Assembly (NCBI GenBank): GCA_020310875.1
Contig: CM035414.1
Coordinates: forward strand, 198,437,260-198,501,259
Origin: Ceratopteris richardii
Taxonomy: Eukaryota > Streptophyta > Polypodiopsida > Polypodiales > Pteridaceae
Length of the DNA: 64,000 nucleotides
Direction of reading: 5' to 3'
Numbering within the stretch: position 1 is the first letter of the stretch; every line of letters begins with the position of its first letter. The position numbers and the translations under genes are program-made. Below are positions 1 through 12,349 of the stretch, piece after piece. The notes beneath the pieces were generated by a model. It had not been told where the DNA came from. It did not search any database and was given only the letters and a program-made list of their open reading frames with translations.

Positions 1-1150
1 AAAGTTGAAGCGGGTGACTAAGAACAACAAATTCCTAGTCACTGGTGGCATGCGTGGAAGCCCAACTGAATATAGCAACCGAGATATGTGATATAAGGAA
101 TACCAAGGGGCAAACAGAAGAAAAGGAAATACCTCGCACAAAATAAAAAATTCTCTGATAGTCCTTGTTGCCGCTTCGACCGCTCGGTGCATGTATTCAG
201 AAGACTTAAGCAGGCAGCCAATGAGAAGCTAAAGCGTGTCAAGGGACAACAGAGACAAAGAGGGCGGGAGTGTTGCAGAGCAAAGAAGCACAAGAGAAGA
301 GCCCCAAAATGTTCAAATTAATGGACATGGTCTTTCTTCTTCAAAGTCTTAGAGAATTCCCTCAAGCCATGTAAATGCACTAGAGGAGTCCTCTAGTTGC
401 ATGATCCAAACTTGTTGTAAAATATCCCTTGTAAATTAGTAGGAAATTCACTTTATAGTAATAAAGTTCCCGTCTCTTGTGTGAAAGGACAAAACTTACG
501 GCACATGTATATAAGTCACTTGGTGACTCTTTGTAGAGACTTTTTGCTATTGTGAACAAGGAGAGCTTTGAAATCTCGAATTTGCCTCTTTCCTGCAGAT
601 TTCCCTCTTCTCTTTGATCTTCTATGTGTATGGAATGCTTGGAATGTGTGTGTAGGACTGTAGTCTACCCCTCCCCATTGTTTTTGAGCTACCGTAGTAT
701 GTGTGTGAGCTTGTAGGAGTTGTGGCGTGAGTGTGGGTGCTTCCTGCCATTCACTATTTTGATCATAACTTGAAGCACAGGTGTCAGAATCGAGTTAAAC
801 CACTTCCAGTAGATGCGTCTCGCCGAGAGCTTCCAAATGAGTACTATATTCGGAGCTTGCAGCAGGGAGAAATCCTCAAATTGCTGAAAACTACTGTAAG
901 TGGTATCCCAGCAGACACTTTCAGTCTTTTAGTGAGTTTGAGAGGTGGATAAGTCTTTTCTCATGCATATCAGTTGAACCACTTCATTTTCCATCATGTG
1001 TGCACATGTCTTCATACACTTGGTTAGGTCGTTTGATCAAATTGATATATAAGCGTGTGTCAATTTCCCACTATACGCACTTGTGTTGCAAATGAGGTTT
1101 ACTCTCTTTGGCACAAGTCCTTGAGTCTTCTTGACTTAGGTACACACATG
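1..1150 (+). repeat. Repeat copy A (long form), direct orientation
   Basis: This block recurs in direct orientation at 2001-2610 (shortened) and in reverse orientation at about 2618-3790. It has features of an LTR: an aataaag signal near 460, a tatataag TATA-like motif near 508, and a long T/C-rich stretch. No matching coding domain lies between the direct copies, so calling it an LTR is inference. A 73-bp stretch holding the TATA-like motif is missing from the copy at 2001-2610. Short open frames inside it (minus strand 39-293) recur only because the DNA recurs; they resemble no protein. Confidence 0.6.
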
Positions 1151-1535
1151 CTATTAACTGTAATTAAAGTCTTCCAGCATGCAAAGTACACTTTTTTGAA
1201 TTTCATCGGCATCACAGAAGGATCCAAAGCGCTCATTTTTTATCTCTCTACTATTCCGAGCCCCTTAACCCTAATGGTGTATTATTCACGACTCATGTTT
1301 TTGCCGTCAACATACATGCAGACATTCGAAGAAGCATTTTTCATCGGCTTCTTCGAAATAGATTCAAAACTTTTTGTCAAAATGACTTCAAACCTCAATG
1401 CACGACTGATGGCTTATGAAACCCGTTTTTTTGAGGATCACCGCCAAGCACCAGAGGATGGCGTCAAGTCACAATAGTGGAAAGAATTTATGCTATGTCA
1501 TGCTAATTTGCTAAATCAAAGAGAGCAGGCAGCCA
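1151..1535. other. Spacer between repeat copies, no recognised gene
   Basis: This 385-bp stretch appears once in the window, between the two direct copies of the surrounding repeat. A plus-strand open frame at 1055-1477 (140 codons) crosses into it from repeat copy A. Its product has no domain I recognise. It could be part of an internal region of a decayed LTR element if the flanking blocks are LTRs, but nothing in it proves that. Confidence 0.4.
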
Positions 1536-2610
1536 TCATGACCTATTCACGTCGCCACAGAAAGCCTGTCGAGCACGACAGAGTTCAAGAAGAGGGACGT
1601 AAAGAATGATGATTAGTGTGGAAGGGGAATCAAGCAAGAAGAAAAGAAGAAGAAGATCAAAGTCAAAAACTACACAATAAAGAATGATGATTATAAAATG
1701 GGAGAACCACCTTGTGCCCAAAGCCCCGCAGGGGCATGCATCAGGCAACAATGCGAAACATCCAGGTCCTCAGGAGTGGAATTAAAGAACAATCAGAACC
1801 AGGACATTTCATGTGAAGGACGGACTAGGGCCAGGAAGCATACATGAAGAAGTGCAAGAAGATATTTGGCAAGTAATAATCCTTCCACTGATAGCATGCG
1901 TTTTTAACAAACTACATAGGCTCAGAGCAATACAATAGGTCAGAGATGTGCAGACAAAGACAAATGAGAAGACCAAAAGTTAGAAAGGGGTAGAGGCGGA
2001 AAAGTTGAAGCGGGTGACTAGGAACAACACATTCCTAGTCAGTGGTGGCATGAGTGGCAGCCCAACTGAATACAGCAACCCAAATATGTGATATAAGGAA
2101 TACCAAGGGGCAAACAGAAGAGAAGGACATACCTCAGACAAACTAACAAATTCTCTGACAGTCCTTGTTGCCGCTTCGACCGCTGTTTGCGTGTAATCAA
2201 AAGACTTAAGCAGGCAGCCAATGAGAAGCTAACGCCTGTCAAGGGACGACAGAGACAAAGAGGGGGAGAGTGTTGTAGAGCAAAGAAGCACAAGAGAAGA
2301 GCCCCAAAATTTTCAAATTAATGGACATGGTCTTTCTTCTTCAAAGTCTTAGAGAATTCCCTCAAGCCATGTAAATGCACTAGAGGAGTCCTCTAGTTGC
2401 ATGATCCAAACTTGTTGTAAAATATCCCTTGTAAATTAGTAGGAAAATCACTTTTTCATAATAAAGTGCCGGTCTCTTGTGTGAAAGGACAAAACTTAGA
2501 GCACATCTCGAATATGCCTCTTTCCTATACATTTCCATCTTCTCTTTGATCTTCTATGTGTGTAAAATGCTTGGAGTGTGTGTGTAGGATTGTAGTCTAC
2601 CCCTCCCTAG
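1536..2610 (+). repeat. Left arm of a large imperfect palindrome (repeat blocks B and A')
   Basis: 1536-2000 (block B) reappears reverse-complemented at about 3791-4245, and 2001-2610 (A') reappears reverse-complemented at about 3150-3790. Together they are a left arm of about 1.1 kb facing a right arm of similar length, with a loop of about 540 bp. A' is also a direct copy of 1-660. It lacks the 73 bp with the TATA-like motif and breaks off at the sequence tagcaatggtgcc, where the inverted copy begins almost at once. Confidence 0.7.
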
Positions 2611-2617
2611 CAATGGT

Positions 2618-4245
2618 GCCAAAAACGTGTGTACCTAAGTCAAGAAGACTCAAGGACTTGTGCCAAAGAGACTAAACCTCATTTGCAACACAAGTGCATA
2701 TAGTGGGAAATTTACACATGCTTAGATGTCAATCCGATCAAACGACCTAACCAAGTGTATGAAGACATATGCACACATGATGGAAAATGAAGTGGTTCAG
2801 CTGATATGCATGAGTAAAGACTAATCCACCTCTCAAACTCACTGAAAGACTGAAAGTTTCTGCCGCGATACCACTTACAACAGTTTCCGTAATTTGAGGA
2901 TTTCTGCTAGCTCCAAGCTCTGAATATAGTCAATAAGTACTCATTTCGAATCTCTCAACGAGACGCATCTATGGAAAGTCATTTCACTCAATTCTGACAA
3001 TTGTGCTTCAAGTTATGACTAAAATAGTGAATGGTGGGAAGCACCCATACTCATGCCCCAACTCCTACAAGCTCACACACACACTACAATAGCTCAAAAA
3101 TAGTGGGGAGGGATAGACTATAGTCCTACACACACATTCCAAGCAATATAAATACATAAAAGATCAAATACAAGATGGAAATCTGCAGGAAAGAGGCCAA
3201 TTCGAGATTTCAAAGCTCTCCTTGTTCACAATAGCAAAAAGTCTCTACAAAAAGTCACCAAGTGACTTATATACATGTGCCCTGAGTTTTGTCCTTTCGC
3301 ATAAGAGACCGGCACTTTATTACTAAAAAGTGAATTTCCTACTAATTTACAAGGGATATTTTAAAACAAGTTTGGATCATGCAATTAGAGGACTCCTCTA
3401 GTGCATTTACATGGCTTGAGGGAATTCTCTAAGACTTTGAAGAAGAAAGACCATGTCCATTAATTTGAAAATTTTGGGGCTCTTCTCTTGTGCTTCTTTG
3501 CTCTGCAACACTCTCCCCCTCTTTGTCTCTATCGTCCCTTGATAGGCTTTAGCTTCTTGTTGGCTGCCTGCTTAAGTCTTCTGAATACACGCACCCAGCG
3601 GTCGAAGCGGCAACAAGGATTGTTAGAGAATTTGTTATTTTGTTCGAGGTATGTCCTTTTCTTATGTTTGCCCCTTGGTATTCCTTATATCACATATCTA
3701 GGTTGCTGTATTCAGTTGGGCTGCCACGCATGCCACCAGTGACTAGGAATGTGCTGTTCTTAGTTATCCGCTTCAACTTTTCCGCCTCTACCTCTTTCTA
3801 ACTTTTGGTCTTCTGATTTGTCTTTGTCTGCACATCTCTAACCTGTTGTATTGCTTTGAGCCCGTTTACTTTGTTGACAATGCACGCTATCAGCGGAAGG
3901 ATTATTACCTACCAAATATCTTCTTGCACTTCTTCATGTATGCTTCCTGGCCCTGGTTCGTCCTTCCCATGAAATGTCCCGGTTCTGATTTTTCTTTAAT
4001 TCCACTCCTCAGGACCTGGATGTTTCACGTTGTTGCCTGGGGCGTGCCTGTGCGGGGCTTTAGGCAGAGGGTGGTTCTCCCATTTTATAATCATCATTCT
4101 TTATTGTGCAGTTTTTGACTTTGATCTTCTTCTTCTTTTCTTCTTGCTTGATTCCCCTTCCACACTAATCATCATTCTTTATTGTGAAGTTTTTGATTTG
4201 GATCTTCTTTTTCTTTTCTTCTTGCTTGAATCCCCTTCCACACCC
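2618..4245 (-). repeat. Right arm of the palindrome (inverted repeat copies A'' and B'')
   Basis: 2618-3790 is the reverse complement of the long form seen at 1-1150, with scattered mismatches, and 3791-4245 is the reverse complement of 1536-2000. The 3488-3742 plus-strand frame mirrors the minus-strand frames at 39-293 and 2039-2293. Matching triplets at the protein level follow from DNA identity and are not evidence of a gene. Transcription through both arms would give a long hairpin RNA. Confidence 0.7.
4089..4243. repeat. 78-bp tandem duplication within the right arm
   Basis: Two consecutive units, about 4089-4166 and 4167-4243, both start at aatcatcattctttattg and end in ccccttccacac, with a few mismatches. 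The matching stretch in the left arm (near 1600-1690) holds only one full unit, so this expansion happened after the arms formed. Confidence 0.75.
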
Positions 4246-4466
4246 AACAAAAATCTTTTGATAAAATTAAGTATGCACTTTCCCATGTGCCTGTTTTGCA
4301 ATTACCTGATTTTGCACAACCATTTCACGTAGTTACAGATGCTCGTGGTGGTGGTATAGGTGCGGTTTTAATGCAAAACCATGATCCTCTTGCATTTGAA
4401 AGTAGGAAACTCAAACCTTCTGAAAGGGATTGTACTAAGCAGGATTTGGTTGTACCAAGTCATCAC
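4246..4466 (+). pseudogene. Ty3/gypsy RT-RNase H fragment
   Basis: A 74-codon scrap with the classic junction of gypsy reverse transcriptase and RNase H: QKSFDKIKYALSHVPVLQLP, then PFHVVTDARGGGIGAVLMQ and LAFESRKLKPSERD. The TDA is the first catalytic Asp region of RNase H. Neighbouring pol domains are absent on both sides. It abuts the palindrome on the left and the primer site of a copia element on the right, so both ends are recombination or insertion junctions. Confidence 0.85.
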
Positions 4467-4494
4467 TTGAAGTGTCCATCCATCTTCCGAACAG

Positions 4495-4506
4495 TGGTAT
4501 CAAAGC
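4495..4506 (+). other. Primer binding site of the decayed copia element
   Basis: tggtatcaaagc differs by one base from the initiator-Met tRNA primer site (tggtatcagagc) found at 29184 and 53862 in the other copia elements here. It lies 15 bp before the first Gag ATG. No 5' LTR can be matched upstream: gypsy sequence ends at about 4466. Confidence 0.75.
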
Positions 4507-4520
4507 AAAGCTAAGGTAAA

Positions 4521-7500
4521 ATGGGAGATGGTTTTCCTTCTTTCATTGATAAATTGGACAGGAACAACTAGCAAGCATGGTCTCTAAGGATGAAGACATA
4601 CTTACAGGGAAGGAGCCTCTATGGATACATCTCAGTGATGAGGAGATGCCCATATTCAAAAGAAAAGGACAACCTACAAGGGAAGGTCATGAAAGACTTA
4701 ACACATGGTGTGCCAAGGATGCACTGGCAAGGTCTTATTTACTCAACTCAATCTCTGATTTTCTTCTTCCACATATTAGGAACTGTAAGACATCCCAAGA
4801 GACTTAGGAAACTTTGTCTTCTTATTTCTCTCTCAACACAAGGGCCAAGAAGAATCAATTGTGGATTGAATTCATAACTCAAAGGAAGCAAGCTATCTCA
4901 CAGTATGTGACTAAAGTTAAAGATGTAGTAGACTAGTTGGCAAAAATAGGAGAAGAAATTGAAGAGGAGCAAATTGTAAGGCAAGTTATCAATGGTATTA
5001 AAGTAGATGACAAATGGGAGAGTTTCACAACTGCCATGGACTTCTATATGGACATGCAGATTCCAGACCTTACCACACTCATAGGGAAACTATTCACCCA
5101 TGAAGCCAAGCTCAACAAGAATGGAGACTCATCAAGAGGTAATGGCTCTTCTGCCTTATACACTGATAAAAACAAGTCTAAAGAGAAAGGCAAGAAGAAG
5201 AAGGTAGAGGATGAAGGAACCACCTATCAGGCCAACTTTTCAGGGAGAGGTAGATCATCAAGAGGAAGAGGTAGATGAGGTTAGCAAGGTAGGGGGAGAC
5301 CTTGTAACTTCTCACCATGCAACATTTATTGTTTATCAAATTATACTACAAATGAGTGTTTCACGAACTTCAAGAATCAGAGGGGTAGAGGATATCAAAG
5401 AGGTGGATACACACAATCAAGAGGGAGATTCAATCAACATGAAGGATATAACAACAACTACAATACCAACTACCAAGGAGGATACAAATCCAAAAAGTAT
5501 CACAAGAACTACACAGAGGAGCAAGAAGACTCTCTTCTAATCATGAACATGACTTCAAAACTAGGTATAAATGATGACCATCTCTTCTACATTGACTCTA
5601 GATGCTCAAATCATGTGGCACACAATGTAGCTTTTCTCTCTGACCTTGAGGAGCTAAAGTGTAAGCATCAGGTACAAACAGGTGATGACACCAAGCACTT
5701 AGTGATTAAAGTTGGAAATGTTAAGACCTCTGATGGGAACAAAAATCTGTTGACTAGGGTTCTATATGTACCAACTATTACCAAGAATTTGATGAGTGTT
5801 GGACAGATTGTGGAAAAGTGTTTGCAGGTTAGATTCAACCAATATGGAGCATTTGTGAGGATCCCAAGCATGGGTTCAAGAGAATCGCCAAAGGAGAAAA
5901 GACAGGTAGACTTTTTACTTTTGAACATGAGTATACAAGGAACATTTGACTTTATAGTTATAAAGATCAAACATTATCAAAGCTTGAAATTTGGCATAAA
6001 ATGTTAGGGCATGTAGGTGAAAGGACCTTGAAAAAAATATGTAGAGATTAATGTGTGCTTGGGATACCTAATGTATCCAAGCAACACATAATTTATAAAT
6101 GTGGTGCTTGTCAGTTTGGAAAGTCCCACAGGTTACCCTTCTTAAGGAAAGGCTACATGCATGAGGACTACCTAGAACTTGTTCATACAGATGTATGGGA
6201 ACCAAGAAAGGATCTCTCAATCTCTGGATCAAGGTATTATGTATCTTTCATTGATGATTATAGTAGGTGGACTCTATTGTACTTTATGAAGCACAAAGAT
6301 GAAGTATCCAATTGCTTCAAAAAATATATTGCAGTTGTTGAGAATCAAAGAGGGAGAAACCTAAAAAGGCTAAGGTCAGATGGAGGAGGTGAGTACTTCT
6401 CAAATGATTTTGATGCATTCTTGTAGGATAGAGGAATCAAGAGAGAAATTACCACAAGGTATACTCCTGAGTAGAATGGTATAGCAGAAAGAAGATATAG
6501 ATTGATTGTTGAGATAGCTAGGTCAATGTTAAATGAAAAAAAATGACCTAACTATTTGTGGGTTAAGAGTGTATCTACTACCACTTATTAGGTAAATAGG
6601 TTGCCATCCAAATCTCTTGATAGAATGACACCCTATGAAGCATGCATGGTAGAAGACCTTCACTTGATCATTGCAGGATCTTTGGATGTGTAGCATATGT
6701 GCATATCCCCTCTGAGATAAGAGGTAAGCTAGACCCTAAGGTAGAGAAGTGCATCTTCATTGGATATGATCTAAATGAGAAAGGTTAGAGGTTCTACAAT
6801 CCCTCAAACAAGGGATTCATGGTCAATAGGGATGTTGCCTTTGATGAAAATGAGACTTGGTTTGATAGTGAATGCAGGAAGGTAAAGTTACCTTATGACT
6901 TCGAAGAGGAGTTTCCAAGTCTCACTAAGAAGGAGCCTACTCAGAATGAAGACAACAATTCAGATGATGAGCACATCATCAACCTTGAAGAGTTCAAAGC
7001 AAGTCCAAAGGCAAACTCAAGATGAAGAAATTGGATGATATACCTAAATCTTCCAACCAAGCAATTAGGAGATCACAAATAGAAAGCAAGAAGCCAATAG
7101 ACATGGGTATGACACTTCTCTTGTTACTAAACACTTTGTTTATCTTGCAAAAGATTTATCAATTGAAGAACCAGCGTCATATGAAGAAGCTAAGACCAAG
7201 GCAGAATGAAGCGAGGCTATGGATGAAGAGACTGAAGCACTCAAGGAGAGTGATACTTGGGAGCTAGCTCCAAAGAAAGATTCTATGAAGGTAATTGGTT
7301 CTAGATTGATCTAAAAGATAAAAAGAAATTATGATGGGTCAATAAGTAGGTACAAAGCTAGACTTGTGGCTAAGGGTTTTGCACAAACCAAAGGCATTGA
7401 TTATGAGGAAACCTTCTCACCTATGGCCAAAATGCCAACCATCAGGGTATTGGTAAGTGTGGCTACATCAAAGAATTGGAACATGTATCAGTTGGATGTT

Positions 7501-8576
7501 AAAAATGCATTTCTAAATGGTTGGATTTCAGAGGAGCTGTACATGTCATAACAACTTGGCTATGAGCATCAAAAAAAGGTAACATATGTATGTAGACTGA
7601 ACAAAGTTCCTTATGGATTGAAGTAGGCACCTAGGGCACGGAACCATAGGTTGACCACATATCTTCTGGACCAAGGTTTTGTCATGAGTAAAGTAGATAC
7701 TTCTGTATTCATCAAGAGAAGCACTTCACAGGTAATATACATATGTGTATACATTGATCATATCATACTTAGAGGTAATGATGCTAATGCGATAAAACAG
7801 ATCAAGAATTAGATGATGAAGGAGTTCAAATTTAGTGACATTGGATCACTAAAATATTTTCTTGGACTTGAGTTAGTCTATACTAACCCTGGAATATACA
7901 TTACTTAGAGAAATTATACACAAGATATGTTGAAGAAGTTTCATTTGCAGAATGCCAAAGATGCAAGTACTCTAATGGAGGTAAACCTAAAATTAAGTGC
8001 TCATGAAGGTGATGTACTTGAGGACATTACAGGTTATCAAAGCATAGTGGGAAGCTTGAATTATGCTACCATGACAAGGATAGACATTGCTTATGGAGTA
8101 AGTGTGCTAAGTCAGTTTATTCACAAGCCTAGGGCACCTCACTTAGAGGCTGCCAAAAGGATCTTGAAGTAACTTGAGGGTATTGAACATCATGGTTTGT
8201 ATTTCCCTTATACATCAAAATTGTACATTAAAGTTTATTCAAATGCAGATTCAGTAGGGTGCAAAAATGATAGGAGGAGTACCTTAGGATACCTTTCATT
8301 TGCAGGTGATAAGCTAATATCATGGTCTTCAAAGAAGCAAACTATTGTTACTTTATCTTCTATAGAGGCATCTTTGGGGATAATACAAGTTCATTACATC
8401 TTGTAGCTTATCCTATTTATCATGCTAGGACCAAGCATATAGAGGTCCACTATCATTATGTGAGAGAGAAGCTATTAAGCAAGCATATTGATCTGGCATA
8501 TGTATCAACTAATATGCAATGTGTAGATCTGTTGACTAAAGCATTAGATGGTACAAAACTTTGCAGGTTCAAATGA
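4521..8576 (+). pseudogene. Ty1/copia gag-pol polyprotein, heavily decayed
   Basis: All copia domains appear in the normal order but are split by many stops and frameshifts. Gag starts with ATG at 4521 and has an early TAG after KLDRNN; its second half is open at 4937-5278. A protease-like YIDSRCSNHVAHN lies at 5543-6007, where the active-site Gly is replaced by Arg. GAG-pre-integrase and the integrase core (HTDVWEP, SFIDDYSRW, SDGGGEYFSNDF) are at 6001-6426. RT is scattered over 7320-7900: [19 protein letters not shown] is intact, and the YVDD motif has become YIDH near 7750. RNase H occupies 8190-8576. Related to but distinct from the element at 53063-59169. It cannot make a working product. 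Confidence 0.92.
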
Positions 8577-8637
8577 TTGGATTGCACGATATTTATGAAG
8601 GTTAAAGATGAAGAAACCAAGCCAAAATGTTTGGCTT

Positions 8638-8646
8638 GAGGGGGAG
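8638..8646 (+). other. Polypurine tract of the decayed copia element
   Basis: gagggggag lies about 60 bp after the pol stop, as in the better-preserved element, where the same string is at 58361-58369 just before the 3' LTR. It marks the plus-strand priming site. Confidence 0.7.
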
Positions 8647-8647
8647 C

Positions 8648-9090
8648 TATTGGTTAAAAATCCAAGTCCACACATTTGGCTTGAGGTTCATAAAGATGTG
8701 AAGTTCCATGAAAACCACTGCTAGTGGAGATTTACCTCTTTAGCTTCATAAAAGTAATTTCTTTTTTACTTGAGAATATTTGTATCACCTACCCAAAAAG
8801 TCATGGAATTGTTAGTTAAGAAAGTAACAATTACCTTGAGGGAATATCTCCTAGAATGAAGGTTCATGTATAGAGAGAGCCAAAAGTTGAATTCAAATCA
8901 AATTTGAATGAAACACCTATATAAACTCACTTGAAAAAAGCACAGTGAGAGTGATCATTTTCCTGAGCTCTCCATTGACATTTTGTTTATGTGTAAGGCC
9001 TACATTGTAGCCTACACTAATCTCGATCATAAGGCTATGATTACCAAGCCTAGGATCTTGTACAACATTTTTCATTAATACATTATACCT
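8648..9090 (+). repeat. Probable 3' LTR of the decayed copia element
   Basis: Starts right after the polypurine tract with tattgg (the usual terminal TG has become TA). It contains a TATA-like ctatataaactc near 8918 followed by a short leader-like stretch. The right end is set only roughly, because no 5' LTR survives for comparison. Confidence 0.5.
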
Positions 9091-9164
9091 ACATTGCTCA
9101 TCTATGATATCTTTGGTATAGTCATTTCACATTGTCAACTTGTACTGCTCATATCGCATTCATT

Positions 9165-9289
9165 TCCTAATTTAACCTTCATCTTTATTTTCGTCTCTAA
9201 GGACCTCGTCCTCAATCTTATTCTTGTCATATGTTCTTCTCTTGAATAACTTATAAGTGAGACAAAGTTCTCAATACGTTGGACTTGAA
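9165..9289 (-). repeat. Short copy of the 25-27 kb repeat family
   Basis: The stretch around ttcatctttattttcgtc... and cttgtcat.tgttcttctcttgaataac also occurs near 25345-25430 and 26750-26830. It is only about 100 bp here. No coding content is clear. Confidence 0.5.
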
Positions 9290-9850
9290 ACTCCAAATGA
9301 GAATATGAGGCGATTGAATATTGTGGGTAAAAGGATGATGATCAAAATATTCTGAATTTTCTCCATCATCTATTTTCTCGCTTATTTGAAACCAACTATT
9401 GCAAAAATGATGAAAATGAAAAGAATTAATTCAAACTTCTATGGATGGGTAACCCTAGCTAGAGAGGAATGCATAGAATCAAATGGGATATTTGCATGCC
9501 CAAGGAGGTGGGTGGAATTGGAATCTTGGATTTGAAAGTTATGGCTTACACGATTTATACGCATATTAAGGCTTATAGGGAATTGTGCCAAAGATAATTT
9601 TCAAGAAGAGTACTAAATACATGTTGTTTAGTGCCCCAAAGTGGCATGTTTTGAACTTCCTCATTTCTCTACTTTCACCATCCTAGTCTAGCCTAAGGGA
9701 TCTTCCTCGATGGCATCCGTTTGGTGGGCTTGGAATAAGATGGAAAACACTATGTGGTTAACAACCATTAGAATTGGGCACCAAAACTAGATAAAATGAT
9801 TTCATTTGGTTACCAATCTCTCAAAGTTTCTAACTAAAAAGGAGAGCCTC
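9290..9850 (+). pseudogene. L1-type LINE tail fragment, with an empty insertion site
   Basis: The frame HRIKWDICMPKEVGGIGILD near 9468-9530 matches the stretch after the RT of plant L1 LINEs (…KWD.VC.PK..GGLGI..L). Related copies lie at 27995-28229 and 59205-59443. The segment ttggacttgaaactcc…gattgaatattgtgg (9280-9340) matches both flanks of the copia element at 53063-59169, here uninterrupted. The first part may belong to a larger composite repeat and not to the LINE itself. Confidence 0.6.
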
Positions 9851-9856
9851 CAAAGC

Positions 9857-12333
9857 CCTTGGATCAGATGAAGTCGTGTGACCTTCATGCTCAACCTTAC
9901 GTGGCCGAACCCCTGCATATGTTGGATGGACATTCAGATGACGAAGAAGAAGCTTTCCTAAATGCTAAAAAGGATTCGTTAGTGTTGCGTACCATTGATT
10001 TACAAGCCATCATGGATAATTGGACTCCGGCCTCTTGTACAGTAGTTCCCCTTACCAAAAGATTGGAACCAATTACGGATCAGGTTGTGGATGCCACTAA
10101 TTTGGAGCAGTTACTCCATCCATTTCAGGATATCTCCATGCCCTGATATTTTTATGTCCTCGAAAGATCAACTAATCACTTGCAATTTAGGAGACGAGGC
10201 TAATCTGCATTTAGTCAAGCTTAAGGCTGGGTTACCAGAAACTTTTCAAGACGATTTACTACAGTTGCTGAAGGAATTTGCTGATGCATTCACCTGGGAT
10301 TATCGCGACATGAAAGGATTGGACCCTCCTATCTACCAACACCATGTGATGTTGAAACTGGATACTCAGCCAATTAAACAACCAAGTTAACCAATGAATC
10401 CCAATTATGTTGCCTAAGTGAAGGCTGAATTGGATCCGCTATTGAAAGTAGGCTTCATTGTTCCCATCGAGCATGCTGAATGGATCTCTCCTATTGTCAT
10501 TGTCCCTAAGGAAAACAAGCAATTACACATTTGCGTGGATTACCGGAAGTTGAATGCGGCGATGGTGCCTGATCCATTTCCACTTCCCTTCGTGGATACC
10601 ATGCTAGATGATGTTGTTGGATGAGAAATGTATTCTTTTCTTGATGGTTATAGTGGCTACAATTAGGTGCACATGGCTCAAATGGATATTCCAAAGACTG
10701 TGTTTATTACGAATTGGGGCATATATGCTTGTACGGTGATGTGGTTCGGTCTCCGCACTGCTCCAGCACCTTTCAATTATGCATGTAGGAAATCTTTTCT
10801 CCCTACTTAACTATGTTTATGAGGGTGTATTTGGATGATTTTTCGTTATCTCGTGATGCATCAGCTCACCTCTATGACCTACCTTGCTACTTTTCCAAGT
10901 GCTAAGAGTTCCATCTGTGCTTAAATCCCAACAAATTAGTCTTTTAAGTTTCTTGTGGCAAACTGCTCAGTCATATTATTTGACAATAGGGTATTCAAGT
11001 GGACCCTGATAAAATGAACCCATTGTTGAATGCACCTGCCCCTATGACACCAAAGGAAGTTTTGAGATTCCTTAGACAAATACAATGGCACGAACGACAT
11101 CTTTGGTGGTCGCTCATGTAGCTATACCACTTAATTGGCTGATTACTTACAATCCTCGACAATTTGCATGGACTGAGGAATGCCAACTTGCATTTGATTG
11201 CCTGAAAATGCTCTTAATAGAGGCTCCTATTATGCAAGCACCAAACTTGCAACTCCCATTCCATGTCTTTGTGGACGCATCTAACATTGCAATCGATAGT
11301 GTGCTAATGCAACAATATAACAACTGGTTTTGCCGAACGCGAAATCCTTGGTTTAGTTTATTTGGTGAAAACATTATGGTAGTATTTATTGGGATGCCAA
11401 TTTACCTTTCATGTGGATCATGCGGCTCTAGTTTATCTTGTACGACAACAATATTTAGGGGGCAGATTAGCCAGGTGGGTGTTGTTGCTGCAAGAATTTG
11501 ATTATGAGGTTGTCCATCGCCTAGGGTGAGCGCATGCTCTTCCTGATTTTTTGTCTCGACTTGATTCCGGTGAGCTCCGCAATGGTATTGATGATACCAC
11601 TGTAGCCATTTATGCGACGGATTCGGTTCAGGATGATTCCCAAATGCTACCTATGGCACCTTCGTACTATGAATTTTCTAACCAGTGGATGTTCCCCGAA
11701 TAATACTTCAACTTTTGCTCGCCCTAAAATGGCTATGTGTAGTTGTCAATTTTGGATAATTGTGGGAGATTTGTATTATATGGACCTATTTGACATGCTT
11801 TTAGGATCTATCCCACCACATGAAGTTTCTTCAATAATTATAATGGCTCATTCTGCACCTTTCGGTGGCAATTTTTTGGTAGATCTTACACACTTGAAAA
11901 CTCTGCAGAGTGGATTATGGTGGCCCACTATGCATCACAATATTCCTACTTATGTCCAACAATGTGATGCTTACCAATGATCTAGACAAACTTTACAATG
12001 GCATCATTTTTTGCTTCAGCATGTCCTTCCTCTTCAGCCTTTCCAAAAGTGGGGATTGGATTTTACTAGTCGCATTATGCCTCTTGCTACAATCACCAAT
12101 CATCGGTATATTCTTACCTGTACTGACTATGCTACTCGGTGGGCCGAAGCCTGGGCTTTACGATCAACAACTGCTTTGGTGGTCATTTAAATGTTTGATG
12201 AGTGATGTTTTTCCTCGTTATGGGCTTCCTTTGGAGATTTTTTCTAATCAAGGTACTCATTTTGCTAACACCTTAACACAAGTGCTCACCCGAATGTTTA
12301 CGATTGTCCATAAATTCAGTTCCCCTTACTAAG
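9857..12333 (+). pseudogene. Ty3/gypsy pol, truncated at both ends
   Basis: Starts abruptly at cccttggatca, in the region between protease and RT, and has many stops. RT runs over 10240-10900: FADAFTWDYRDMKGLDPP, VGFIVPIEHAEWISPIVIVP, HICVDYRKLN, then VYLDDFSLS for the catalytic Asp pair near 10830. RNase H is at 11085-11500 (FHVFVDASNIAIDSVLMQQ). The integrase zinc finger is near 11810-11980 (WWPTMHHNIPTYVQQCDAYQ). The first part of the integrase core is at 12030-12330 (WGLDFTSR, CTDYATRWAEAW, FSNQGTHFANT). It stops before the last catalytic Glu, where non-coding repeat begins. The same family occurs at 50236-52430. Confidence 0.92.
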
Positions 12334-12349
12334 TTGAAGGTGGTGGCTT

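Noticed and set aside
39-293. Three similar 84-codon frames (39-293 minus, 2039-2293 minus, 3488-3742 plus) that look like a conserved small protein family
   Set aside because: They sit inside copies of one DNA repeat; similarity extends equally over flanking non-coding sequence, and the translation is low-complexity Leu/Cys/Phe.
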